Positions 52,076-60,205 of a stretch of 64,000 bases of DNA are shown here, piece after piece. Below the pieces are notes generated by a model, which was given only the letters and a program-made list of their open reading frames with translations, ran no database searches and was not told the origin of the DNA. The position numbers and the translations under genes were made by a program. This DNA is from JANSYL01 sp965229695 (GTDB lineage: Bacteria; Pseudomonadota; Alphaproteobacteria; Rhodobacterales; Rhodobacteraceae). The first letter of the stretch is position 1. Every line of letters starts with the position of its first letter. Location: positions 2,170,001-2,234,000 of the forward strand of contig OZ245921.1 in the NCBI GenBank assembly GCA_965229695.1, read 5' to 3'.

Positions 52076-53017
52076 ATGGACTATTTTTATTCAGTGCGGG
52101 GCCGCGATGGTCAGGGGTATTCCGACCGGCTTGGCGGTGTCAAATACCTTGCTATTCCGGAAACCGTATCACACCCAACCAAGGCCAATGAGGTGCGGTG
52201 GAGCGACTGGCTTCGTTCGGTGCAAGCCGCCGCCGGCGCCGGAAGTGCCCCGCATGAGCGCGGGAACATCGTGCTATTTGTGCATGGGTTCAACACCGAA
52301 AACTATGAGATGCTCGAACGGCATCGGCTGATCCGCCGGGGCCTTGCAGCGCATGGGTTTGACGGCGTTGTGATCAGCTTCGATTGGCCAAGCAATGGGG
52401 CCGTTTTGGGCTACAGCGCGGATCGACGTGATGCGCGCAAGGCGGCAGATATGCTTTATGCCGACGGTATCGCGAAGCTGGCGCGGCTACAGACGCCCGA
52501 TTGCAAATACAATATTCACGTGCTCGCCCATTCGATGGGCAGCTTTCTGGTGCGCGAGGCATTCGATTTCGCCGATGATCAGCATGACATTGCCTTGCAA
52601 AACTGGACGACAAGCCAGATTGCTCTTGTGGCGGCGGATATCTCGGCCAAATCAATGCAGGCCGACAGCCCCAAAACATCCTCCCTCCTCCGCCACTGCA
52701 CGCGCTTGACCAACTATTATAGCCCCTATGACGACGTGCTCTCGATTTCCGAGGTCAAACGCGTGGGGGTGTCGCGGCGGCTCGGGCGTGTGGGGATGCC
52801 AGAGGGACATTCGCAAAAAGCGGTCGATGTCTATTGCGGTGCGTATTATCGGGATAACAAGGCGCAATTCGGGGATGAGGTCGGCATCTCGCATCGATGG
52901 TATTTCGATTCCGAGCGCTTTTATGAAGACCTTTACCACACGCTCATGGGCAAGCTGGACCGGAACGTTATTCCGACCCGCGCGCCGACGGATCGTGGGA
53001 ACCTCGCTCTGATTTGA
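52076..53017 (+). CDS. Alpha/beta hydrolase (DUF900-like)
   Basis: The 313-residue cytoplasmic protein is an alpha/beta hydrolase. IVLFVHGFNTENYE gives the oxyanion-hole HGF motif, VISFDWPS the next strand, and VLAHSMGSFLVRE the nucleophile elbow with the serine; NYYSPYDDVLSIS could supply the acidic residue. The ATG at 52076 with AAAGGG 9 bases upstream is preferred to an upstream in-frame ATG. It faces the surrounding minus-strand genes, and its last 50 bases overlap the end of yidD. Substrate unknown. Confidence 0.85.
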   Translation: MDYFYSVRGRDGQGYSDRLGGVKYLAIPETVSHPTKANEVRWSDWLRSVQAAAGAGSAPHERGNIVLFVHGFNTENYEMLERHRLIRRGLAAHGFDGVVISFDWPSNGAVLGYSADRRDARKAADMLYADGIAKLARLQTPDCKYNIHVLAHSMGSFLVREAFDFADDQHDIALQNWTTSQIALVAADISAKSMQADSPKTSSLLRHCTRLTNYYSPYDDVLSISEVKRVGVSRRLGRVGMPEGHSQKAVDVYCGAYYRDNKAQFGDEVGISHRWYFDSERFYEDLYHTLMGKLDRNVIPTRAPTDRGNLALI

Positions 53018-53243
53018 TCGCGCTTGGCGGTACTGGATCATGACCCGCGCCACCCCAGGGGTGGCAGCGGGCGATGCGTTTTGCGGCCAGCCAGCTGCCT
53101 TTGATCCCGCCATGGTTTTTCAGGGCTTCCATCGCATAGGCCGAACAGGTCGGGTGATAGCGGCAGTTGAACCCGACCCAGGGGCTAAAGATCAAACGAT
53201 AGGCGCGCACGGGCAGCGATATGACAAAGGCCAAAGGGGTCAT
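52968..53243 (-). CDS. yidD: Membrane protein insertion efficiency factor YidD
   Basis: YidD (91 residues) is a small membrane-associated protein that helps Sec/YidC insertion. YRLIFSPWVGFNCRYHPTCS and ARCHPWGGAGHDPVP are the family signatures. It overlaps rnpA by four bases at its start and the converging hydrolase gene by 50 bases at its end; the overlap covers only the variable tail. Confidence 0.93.
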   Translation of the reverse strand: MTPLAFVISLPVRAYRLIFSPWVGFNCRYHPTCSAYAMEALKNHGGIKGSWLAAKRIARCHPWGGAGHDPVPPSAIKSERGSHDPSARGSE

Positions 53244-53629
53244 GCGTGTAGCTTTCGTAACGCGCGCGACAGGTCTTGTTGCAACTGGTCAAAGGGCAGG
53301 TCCGCCGTCGCCCCGGCCCGACCGACCAGTACATAATCCCAGCCCGGTTGCCCTTCAACGGGCAGGACGGCGCGCGCAATCTCGCGCAGTCGTCGCTTGG
53401 CGCGATTGCGCGCCACCGCGTTGCCTACCTTTTTCGAACAGGTAAATCCGACGCGAATGGGCGCCTCGGCCGGTTCGTCCGCGTGGCGTTTGCGCGCCTG
53501 CACCAGAAAGCCGGGCTTGGGCGCGCGGGCGGCGCGTGCGGCGCGCAGAAAATCGGCGCGTTTGGTCAACACGGCCAAAGCAAAAGGCCCCGTCGACGCC
53601 TCGGTCGTCAGGGCCTTTGACTGTCTCAT
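53240..53629 (-). CDS. rnpA: Ribonuclease P protein component
   Basis: RnpA, 129 residues, binds RNase P RNA for tRNA 5' maturation. The RNR motif region GNAVARNRAKRRLREIAR is clear, and FTCSKKVGNAV precedes it. It is 19 bases after rpmH and overlaps yidD by four bases, the conserved rpmH-rnpA-yidD order. Confidence 0.95.
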   Translation of the reverse strand: MRQSKALTTEASTGPFALAVLTKRADFLRAARAARAPKPGFLVQARKRHADEPAEAPIRVGFTCSKKVGNAVARNRAKRRLREIARAVLPVEGQPGWDYVLVGRAGATADLPFDQLQQDLSRALRKLHA

Positions 53630-53648
53630 AAGACGGGCTTGCGCCGAC

Positions 53649-53786
53649 TTAGGCGCTCAAGCTCTTGCGGCCACGCGCGCGGCGGGCGTTCAAGATCTTG
53701 CGACCGGCCTTGGTGGCCATGCGGGCGCGGAACCCGTGGCGGCGCTTGCGCACCAGGTTCGAGGGCTGAAACGTCCGTTTCGACAT
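53649..53786 (-). CDS. rpmH: 50S ribosomal protein L34
   Basis: L34 has 45 residues ([18 protein letters not shown] to RGRKSLSA) on the minus strand; the SKRTFQPS start and [15 protein letters not shown] are diagnostic. A GGAGCGAAGAC stretch 1-11 bases before the ATG could supply the ribosome site. It heads the rpmH-rnpA-yidD operon. A longer shadow frame covering it in another register is not a gene. Confidence 0.95.
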
Positions 53787-54106
53787 GTCTTCGCTCCGTT
53801 CTCATGCCGGAGGGCGCGGATCGCCACTCAACAGCAGGGGTATTCTCGTGAAGCCCGGGCAATACGGATTCGCGGGCGCGCTGTCAACATCGCAGAACGC
53901 GGCAATCCAAGATGAAACACCAAGGGCGCAGTATTACGGAAATCAGCGCTCGTGGTCACGGAAATCACCGGCTGCGTCACGTTCGATCAAGGCAGCGTGA
54001 TCGGCCTATCGCGAGGGCACGAACTGCCGCATCTATCCTTCAAACGCCGGGTGCAGTGCTCGGCCACGGCCATGTGACTGGCCAAGTGAATGGAAAGATG
54101 TTTGTC

Positions 54107-54841
54107 ATGGCTGATATCGTGACCCAAAACGAAAAATCGACCTTCGGGCGGTGGCTCCCGATCCTGATAGTGGTGCTTGGTGCCGCCGTCGGGTGGTGGT
54201 TTTTGCGCGATTACCTGAGCTTTGAGGCGCTGGCGCAGAACCGTGAAAGCCTGATCGCTTTCCGCGATGCCAACTATGCCATGACCGTCGGCGCCTTCAT
54301 CTTGGCTTATACATTGATCGTGGCCTTTTCCCTGCCCGGCGCGACCATCGCAACACTGACGGGCGGCTTCTTATTCGCCACCTTCCCCGGCGCGCTGTTT
54401 AACATCGTCGGCGCAACCATCGGTGCAACGCTGATCTTTCTAGCCGCCCGAACCAGTTTCGGGGAACGCCTGGGCGCGCGCTTAGAAGGCTCGGAAGGCT
54501 TGGTGAAAAAGGTCAAAGACGGGATCGACGAAAACCAATGGTCGATGCTGTTTTTGATGCGGCTTTTGCCCGTTGTCCCGTTTTTCGTGGCCAACCTGGT
54601 GCCATCCATTCTTGAGGTGCCGCTGCGGCGCTTTGTGATCTCGACCTTCTTGGGGATCATGCCGGGTGCCATCGTCTATACCTCGGTCGGGGCCGGGCTG
54701 GGCGAGGTTTTTGCCCGTGGCGAAACCCCGAACCTGGGCATCATCTTCGAGCCGCAAATCCTGCTGCCCATCCTGGGTTTGGCCGCTCTGGCGCTGCTGC
54801 CCATCATTCTCAAAGCCCTGCGCGGCAAAAAAGGGTTATGA
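54107..54841 (+). CDS. TVP38/TMEM64-family (DedA-like) membrane protein
   Basis: The 244-residue inner membrane protein belongs to the TVP38/TMEM64 group, with about six hydrophobic segments. The VGAFILAYTLIVAFSLPGAT and GGFLFATFPGALFNIVGATIG-type segments and LRLLPVVPFFVANLVP with the conserved arginine are characteristic. GGAAAG lies 9 bases before the ATG at 54107; a longer frame upstream is not supported. The flavoprotein gene starts 4 bases after the stop, and this pair is common in proteobacteria. Members are proposed lipid scramblases or transporters; the substrate here is unknown. Confidence 0.88.
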   Translation: MADIVTQNEKSTFGRWLPILIVVLGAAVGWWFLRDYLSFEALAQNRESLIAFRDANYAMTVGAFILAYTLIVAFSLPGATIATLTGGFLFATFPGALFNIVGATIGATLIFLAARTSFGERLGARLEGSEGLVKKVKDGIDENQWSMLFLMRLLPVVPFFVANLVPSILEVPLRRFVISTFLGIMPGAIVYTSVGAGLGEVFARGETPNLGIIFEPQILLPILGLAALALLPIILKALRGKKGL

Positions 54842-54845
54842 TCCG

Positions 54846-56306
54846 ATGAGCCGCGTTGATCCCGAAATTCTTGCCGAAAGCCCCGTTACTATGACCCGCA
54901 TTGAAACAGATATCTGTGTGATTGGTGCAGGTTCGGGCGGACTGTCGGTCGCCGCCGGGGCCTCGCAAATGGGGGCCAAGGTTGTGCTGCTTGAGGGCCA
55001 TCTGATGGGCGGCGATTGCCTGAATTTCGGCTGTGTGCCCTCCAAGGCGCTGCTCGCGGCGGGTCATAAGGCCCATGACACGTCGCTTAGCCAGTTTGGT
55101 GTTGCTGGCCACGCGCCCGAAGCGGATTTTGGCGCGGCCAAGGATCACGTGCGTGCGGTGATCGACCAGATCGCGCCGGTCGACAGCCAGGAACGCTTCG
55201 AAGGCTTTGGTGTGCATGTCATCCGCGAATTTGGCCGCTTTGTATCGGAGCGGGAGGTTCAGGCGGGCCCTTACACCATCACCGCCCGGCGGTTTATCAT
55301 CGCCACCGGCTCGCGCCCGTTTGTGCCGCCGATCCCCGGCCTAAGCGATGTACCGCATTACACAAACGAAACCATCTTTGATCTGCGCGACCGCCCGGAT
55401 CACTTGGTGATCATTGGCGGCGGCCCGATCGGCATGGAAATGGCCCAGGCGCATCGGCGGCTTGGGTCCAAGGTGACCGTGCTGGAGGGGCAGAAGGCCC
55501 TAGGAAAAGATGACCCAGAGGCGGCGGCACTGGTGCTTGAAAAGCTCCGCGCTGAAGGGATCGAGATTGTCGAAAGCGCGCAAGTGGCCTCGGTCAGTGG
55601 CGCGGCGGGCGCCGTTGAGATCAAAACCGAAGATGGGCGCAGCTTTGCCGGGTCACATTTGCTGGTGGCCGTGGGCCGCCAGGTCAATGTCGATAAGCTC
55701 GATCTGGAAAAGGCCGGGGTCGATTATGACAGGCGCGGTGTCACCGTGGATGCGGGCCTGCGCTCGACCAATAAGCGGGTTTATGCCGTAGGCGATGCCG
55801 CCGGTGGTCTGCAGTTCACCCATGTCGCGGGTTACCACGCGGGCGTCATCATTCGCCCCATCGTGCTGGGCCTGCCCGCCAAGGCGAAAACCGACCATAT
55901 CCCCTGGGCGACCTATACCGATCCCGAACTGGCCCAAGTTGGCCTGACCGAGGCGCAGGCCCGTGAAAAATATGGACCAAAGCTGTTCGTGGCCCGCGCC
56001 GAGTTCAACCACAATGACCGCGCCATCGCCACGGGGCAGACCGACGGGTTTGTGAAGGTCATGGTTGTGAAAGGCCGCCCTGTTGGGGCCACCATTGTCG
56101 GCCCGCAAGCGGGTGAGTTGATCCAGCTTTGGGCGCTTGCCATCGCCTCGAACCTGAAGATGAGCGCGATTAGCGGGATGGTTGCACCTTATCCAACCTT
56201 GGGAGAGATTAACAAACGGGCGGCTGGGGCCTATTTCTCACCCAAGCTGTTCGACAGCCCAATGATCAAACGCATCGTGCGATTGGTTCAGCGGATCGGC
56301 CGCTAG
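54846..56306 (+). CDS. MerA/lipoamide-dehydrogenase-like FAD oxidoreductase
   Basis: The 486-residue protein is a pyridine-nucleotide disulfide oxidoreductase. FAD motif GAGSGG at residues 27-32, redox cysteines C58 and C63 in GDCLNFGCVPSK, NAD(P) motif IGGGPIGME near residue 197 and C-terminal dimer domain are present. The His-Glu dyad of lipoamide dehydrogenase is replaced: APYPTLGE has Tyr at the catalytic His position, as in mercuric reductase. There is no N-terminal metal-binding domain, C-terminal cysteine pair, or mer gene nearby, so mercury reduction is unlikely. It is coupled to the TVP38 gene; an alternative start is at 54891. Confidence 0.88.
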   Translation: MSRVDPEILAESPVTMTRIETDICVIGAGSGGLSVAAGASQMGAKVVLLEGHLMGGDCLNFGCVPSKALLAAGHKAHDTSLSQFGVAGHAPEADFGAAKDHVRAVIDQIAPVDSQERFEGFGVHVIREFGRFVSEREVQAGPYTITARRFIIATGSRPFVPPIPGLSDVPHYTNETIFDLRDRPDHLVIIGGGPIGMEMAQAHRRLGSKVTVLEGQKALGKDDPEAAALVLEKLRAEGIEIVESAQVASVSGAAGAVEIKTEDGRSFAGSHLLVAVGRQVNVDKLDLEKAGVDYDRRGVTVDAGLRSTNKRVYAVGDAAGGLQFTHVAGYHAGVIIRPIVLGLPAKAKTDHIPWATYTDPELAQVGLTEAQAREKYGPKLFVARAEFNHNDRAIATGQTDGFVKVMVVKGRPVGATIVGPQAGELIQLWALAIASNLKMSAISGMVAPYPTLGEINKRAAGAYFSPKLFDSPMIKRIVRLVQRIGR

Positions 56307-56339
56307 GGCCAAATCCGCGGGCAAGGTTGGGGAGGAACC

Positions 56340-57728
56340 GTGCGCAACTCACTCTCAGGACGCTTCCTGATGCTGACCGTCATCTTTGTGATGTTGGCGG
56401 AGGTGTTTATTTTCGTGCCGTCCATCGCGCGATTCCGCGAAGATTACCTGATGGCGCGGCTGGAACGGGCGCAGATCGCCTCGCTCGCGCAATTGGCGAC
56501 CAACGGCATGATGATCGATGATGATCTGCAATATGAGTTGCTAGAAAACGCCGAGGTTCTGAATGTCGTCTTGCGCCGCGATGCGGTTCGGCAATTGGTG
56601 CTGATGTCATCCGGCATTCCGCCCATCTCAGATACCTTTGATTTGCGTGACGCTTCGGCCTGGGTGTTGATCCGCGATGCCATGGCCCGATTGGCCACGG
56701 TCGAAGATCAAACCATCCGGGTGATTGGGGAGCCGGTTCGCGACGCGGGCCTGCTGATCGAAGTGACGATGCCCACCGGCCCGCTGCGGGCGGCGATGAT
56801 CGATTACGGCTTTCGCATCTTGCTTCTGTCGACTTTCATCTCGGTCTTCACGGCGGCTTTGTTGTTCTTTGCCGTGCGGCGGTTGTTGGTGGCACCGATC
56901 AAACGCGTGATCTCTCACATGTCGGCCTTTGCCGAAGCGCCCAATGATGCCTCGCGCATTATCAGCCCTGAGGCCGATGTGCGCGAAATTCTCGAGGCTG
57001 AAACCGCCCTGCAATCGCTGCAGACCGAACTAAGCTCGGCCTTGAAACAGCGTGAACGTTTAGCGCAGCTCGGCGAAGCCGTGGCCAAGATCAGCCATGA
57101 TCTGCGCAACATGCTATCGGTCGCCACTTTGGTCGCCGACCGCTTGGAGATGAGCAAAGACCCAACCGTGCAGCGCATCGCGCCCAAGCTGGTCAATTCG
57201 CTTAACCGAGCCATCAATCTGACCGAAGCGACGCTGGCCTTCGGCCGCGCCGAAGAACCCGCGCCCAAGCTGGACCGTGTGCCGATGCGCGAGTTGATCG
57301 ATGACGTGATCGAAAACGACAAATTCGCCGAAGGGGGCGATAAGATCGCCTATAGCTGCGATGTGCCCGCCGAAATGCGGGTGCGCGCGGACCCCGAGCA
57401 ACTGCACCGTGTGATATCGAACCTTGTGCGCAATGCCCGCCAAGCCATCCTGGCGCATCAGGAAACCGGTGAGATCCGGGTCGAAGGCCGCGAGACCGAA
57501 GAGGGCTGGTGGATTGAGGTATGCGATAGTGGCCCCGGCCTGCCGCAAAAGGCGCTGGATCATTTGTTCAAACCCTTCCACGGCGGCGCGCGCAAGGGCG
57601 GCACCGGTCTGGGCCTGGCGATTTGCGCCGAGTTGATCCGCGGCCATGGCGGCCGTTTGGAGCTTAGCCGGTCGGGCCCCGAGGGCACGACATTCGCGCT
57701 GTTCCTGCCGGTTGGGCTTGCGGCATAA
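56340..57728 (+). CDS. Sensor histidine kinase
   Basis: This 462-residue membrane kinase has an N-terminal TM (residues 8-28), a periplasmic domain, a second TM (about 159-178), a HAMP-like linker, the H-box ISHDLRNML with H253, N-box NLVRNARQAI and G-boxes DSGPGLP and GGTGLGLAI. H-box is the compact HDLRN form. The start is GTG at 56340, with GGAGG 4 bases upstream. No response regulator gene is next to it, so it may be an orphan kinase. The signal is unknown. Confidence 0.9.
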   Translation: MRNSLSGRFLMLTVIFVMLAEVFIFVPSIARFREDYLMARLERAQIASLAQLATNGMMIDDDLQYELLENAEVLNVVLRRDAVRQLVLMSSGIPPISDTFDLRDASAWVLIRDAMARLATVEDQTIRVIGEPVRDAGLLIEVTMPTGPLRAAMIDYGFRILLLSTFISVFTAALLFFAVRRLLVAPIKRVISHMSAFAEAPNDASRIISPEADVREILEAETALQSLQTELSSALKQRERLAQLGEAVAKISHDLRNMLSVATLVADRLEMSKDPTVQRIAPKLVNSLNRAINLTEATLAFGRAEEPAPKLDRVPMRELIDDVIENDKFAEGGDKIAYSCDVPAEMRVRADPEQLHRVISNLVRNARQAILAHQETGEIRVEGRETEEGWWIEVCDSGPGLPQKALDHLFKPFHGGARKGGTGLGLAICAELIRGHGGRLELSRSGPEGTTFALFLPVGLAA

Positions 57729-57784
57729 ATCGACCGCTTTTGCCCTTGCACCGGGGTGGCGGCGGCGCTAAACCCCGGCGTCAC

Positions 57785-57861
57785 GCACCGGTAGCTCAGC
57801 TGGATAGAGTACTTGACTACGAATCAAGGGGTCGGGGGTTCGAATCCTCCCCGGTGCGCCA
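57785..57861 (+). tRNA. tRNA-Arg (anticodon ACG)
   Basis: The 77-base cloverleaf has acceptor GCACCGG/CCGGTGC (57785-57791, 57851-57857), D-arm with AGCTCAGCTGGATAGAG, anticodon stem CTTGA/TCAAG with loop CTACGAA (anticodon ACG at 57819-57821), T-arm GGGGGTTCGAATCCTCC and an encoded CCA. The ACG anticodon is normally edited to ICG and reads CGU/CGC/CGA. Confidence 0.96.
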
Positions 57862-58128
57862 TTTCCCCTTAGGTAGAATGCGCGGTGGCTTTGGCGTTTG
57901 GGTCTTAGTTGCGCTCGGCGGTCTGGAGTCGCGGGCTTGCCGTGCTGCCGCGAAGGTCGGTTTAGAGCCCATTTTCACCGATGCTGCGTTTGGAACGAAT
58001 GACGGCTTACCAGCGCTCGGCTTGGCTAGTCTGGTTGCAAACCCCGCATCTTTAGGTCGGCGCATTGCGTATTCGAATAGATACCGTCACGTTAAGCTCA
58101 CTCGCAGTTATCTTGACAAGGTGATGCC

Positions 58129-58623
58129 GTGTTTTTCCTAGATCGACTTTTGAAGCCGCTCTTGACAAATGAAAAAGCGATTGAGCACGAGCTTGAGTTT
58201 CTTGGTTCAATCGAAAAACTGAGAGAAATGAGCAAGGGGCAGCTTGTTTGGGATTATCTCGACATAATCGACGCGAAAGCAGCGGCCCTTCTGACGCATA
58301 TTTCCATCTTCGCTGCATTGGCAGCGGTGCTATATACTGGAGCGGAAGCAGGTACTTGGGAGAAGCATTGGCTTGGAGCTGAATTCCTGGCGATGTGCTT
58401 GGTGGCGATCATATGCTTACGATGCCTCAGGACACTCTCGTCAGATTCCAGGCAAACGCCTGCGGAAGATGATGATGAACTTGACTATCGTCTCCGCGAA
58501 GGCACCAAAGAACTGATCTATCGACGACGGCTATTTTCTGCCTGCCGAGAAGCCGCAAGCATATTGGCGTTTGCGGTCCTGGTTACCGAGATCGTTTCTT
58601 ATGTTCAGGAAACATTTGGCTAA
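58129..58623 (+). CDS. Two-helix membrane protein resembling PycTM (Pycsar effector-like) proteins
   Basis: The 164-residue protein has a charged N-terminal helix, then two hydrophobic helices: DAKAAALLTHISIFAALAAV near residue 48 and FLAMCLVAIICLRCLRTL near residue 87, and a further C-terminal hydrophobic stretch (SILAFAVLVTEIVSYV). The D-x-KA helix layout recalls PycTM effectors of cyclic-nucleotide phage defence, but no cyclase gene (CD-NTase or PycC) lies beside it, so the defence role is only a suggestion. It starts with GTG, has lower GC than its surroundings and sits 267 bases after tRNA-Arg. Confidence 0.65.
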   Translation: MFFLDRLLKPLLTNEKAIEHELEFLGSIEKLREMSKGQLVWDYLDIIDAKAAALLTHISIFAALAAVLYTGAEAGTWEKHWLGAEFLAMCLVAIICLRCLRTLSSDSRQTPAEDDDELDYRLREGTKELIYRRRLFSACREAASILAFAVLVTEIVSYVQETFG

Positions 58624-59031
58624 CGAAGCTCAAGCTTGGAAATATGAGTCCAGGAACGGTTCTGCTTAGGCGGAAACGTGAAGCGGACCTTGGCGCAGCA
58701 GCAGTGAATTCACACTTTGTCCCGCAGAGCTGACCTATGCTGCGAGGGCAGCAGTGACCTTTCAAGGCAGGACCAATCCCAGGTTCAGATCAGAATTGAA
58801 TGCCGCCGCCAATGCTTGGTTTATCGTTTCTAAGCGACAGCAGAGCCGGGGGCTCGTGCCGTTCCACCCCTCAACGCAGCACCTTGGAAAACATCCGCAC
58901 AGCGATCTGCGCGGCGATACGAAGCCCCGCGAAGAAGCCTTGCGACTTAAATAGGGTTGCATGAACCCTGTCCCAAAGGAGTAACGTTTCTCAACCGAGG
59001 CAAGCACGCGATTTGAGTTTTGGGGGGCACC
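58624..59031 (+). other. 408-base region without a supported gene
   Basis: I see no recognisable gene here. One short open frame (58754-58954, 66 codons) has no recognisable content or good ribosome site. The stretch is more AT-rich than adjacent chromosome and holds repeated short runs such as GCAGCAGTGAATT/GCAGCAGTGACC. It may be a remnant of past insertions beside tRNA-Arg. Confidence 0.5.
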
Positions 59032-59421
59032 ATGATCGACCACGTAACCTTTGGCGTAACCGACTTCGCCCGTTCTGCCAGCTTTTATGATCAGGCCTTT
59101 GCGCCGCTTGGTGTGAAACGGCTGTTCGACGTGCCGTCGGAGCATTCAGGCGGCGTGAAGGTGGCCGGATATGGGGATGACCGGCCCTGGTTTTGGGTCG
59201 CCGAAGAGAATCCCACCAAGGGCATGTTGCATATCGCCTTGCAAGCGGCGGACCGCGCTGGGGTGGATGCGTTTCATGCCGCCGCCCTGCAGGCCGGTGG
59301 GGTCGATAACGGTGCCCCGGGGTTAAGGCCGCATTACCATGCCGATTATTACGGGGCCTTCGTTCTTGACCCCGACGGCCACAATATCGAGGCGGTTTGC
59401 CATTTGCCCGCGGGGGCGTGA
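59032..59421 (+). CDS. VOC-family (glyoxalase/bleomycin-resistance fold) protein
   Basis: The 129-residue protein has the vicinal oxygen chelate fold with paired beta-alpha-beta-beta-beta units. MIDHVTFGVTDFARSASFYD gives the N-terminal metal histidine; YYGAFVLDPDGHNIEAVCH carries the DPDGHNIE signature with the acidic ligand. It is probably a metal-dependent lyase, isomerase or binding protein of unknown substrate. The ATG at 59032 gives the family start. It converges with the short-chain dehydrogenase gene 21 bases downstream. Confidence 0.85.
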   Translation: MIDHVTFGVTDFARSASFYDQAFAPLGVKRLFDVPSEHSGGVKVAGYGDDRPWFWVAEENPTKGMLHIALQAADRAGVDAFHAAALQAGGVDNGAPGLRPHYHADYYGAFVLDPDGHNIEAVCHLPAGA

Positions 59422-59442
59422 CCGATCCCCTGTACGCGCTTG

Positions 59443-60195
59443 TCAGGCCGCCAAGAAGCCGCCATCCACGATCAACTCGGTGCCCGTCACGAAAGAGCTT
59501 TCGTCCGATAGCAGGAACAAAACCGCGTTCGCGATCTCGCGTTCTTCGGCCAAGCGCCCCATCGGGTAACGCGCCAACAGGCTTTCGCGCAGCCCCTCGG
59601 TCTTGCGGAAAAGCGCCTGCACCAGGGGTGTCTCGCAATGCCCTGGGCAGACCAGATTAACCCGAATGGCTGATTTGGCGTAATCCAGGGCCATGTTTCG
59701 GGAAAAACTGACCAGCGCTGCTTTTGACGCGGCATAGGCACAGCTTTTGGACACGCCAGTGAAAGAGGTGATCGAGCCCGCCAACACGATGGATCCGCCG
59801 CCAGCGCGTTCCAGGTGCGGAAGCGTGTGTTTGCAGGTTAGAAACACGCCCTTCAGGTTGACTTGCATCACCGCATCCCAATCAGCCTCGGCCATATCGA
59901 CAGCGGTGCCATTCGTGGTGATGCCAGCGCAGGCAAAGACGCTATCAAGCTTGCCAAAAAGATCCACGCAGCTTTGCGCCGCCGCCTGCAGACTGTCACT
60001 GGATGTCACATCCACCTGCAACGCCTGCGCGTTGTACCCGTCCGCGGTCAGCGCATCAGTGACCGACTGGGCGGCCTGATGGTCAAGGTCAGCCACCGCC
60101 ACTTTCGCACCTTCTTCCGCCAAGCGGCGTGCCGTGGCCGCGCCCAGGCCAGATCCGCCACCCGTGATAAAGGCGCTGCGCCCCTTCATTCTCAT
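59443..60195 (-). CDS. Short-chain dehydrogenase/reductase (SDR) 1
   Basis: The 250-residue classical SDR has the NAD(P) motif TGGGSGLG near residue 11, acidic residue ADLD after the second strand (favouring NAD), ACAG (NNAG equivalent), the serine of AGSITSF and catalytic YAASK (YxxxK). It is probably an alcohol or sugar dehydrogenase. It overlaps no gene; it lies 10 bases after the second SDR gene and is likely its operon partner. Confidence 0.92.
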   Translation of the reverse strand: MRMKGRSAFITGGGSGLGAATARRLAEEGAKVAVADLDHQAAQSVTDALTADGYNAQALQVDVTSSDSLQAAAQSCVDLFGKLDSVFACAGITTNGTAVDMAEADWDAVMQVNLKGVFLTCKHTLPHLERAGGGSIVLAGSITSFTGVSKSCAYAASKAALVSFSRNMALDYAKSAIRVNLVCPGHCETPLVQALFRKTEGLRESLLARYPMGRLAEEREIANAVLFLLSDESSFVTGTELIVDGGFLAA

Positions 60196-60205
60196 GTCAG
60201 ATCCC

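Noticed and set aside
54846..56306. Mercury resistance (merA)
   Set aside because: The protein lacks the N-terminal metal-binding domain and the C-terminal cysteine pair, and no merR/T/P genes lie nearby.
57817..58065. Minus-strand frame ending in GEDSNPRPLDS
   Set aside because: This ending is a well-known artefact of translating the antisense strand of a tRNA gene; it overlaps tRNA-Arg.
58754..58954. 66-codon plus-strand frame after the PycTM-like gene
   Set aside because: Random-looking composition, poor ribosome site, no recognisable features.
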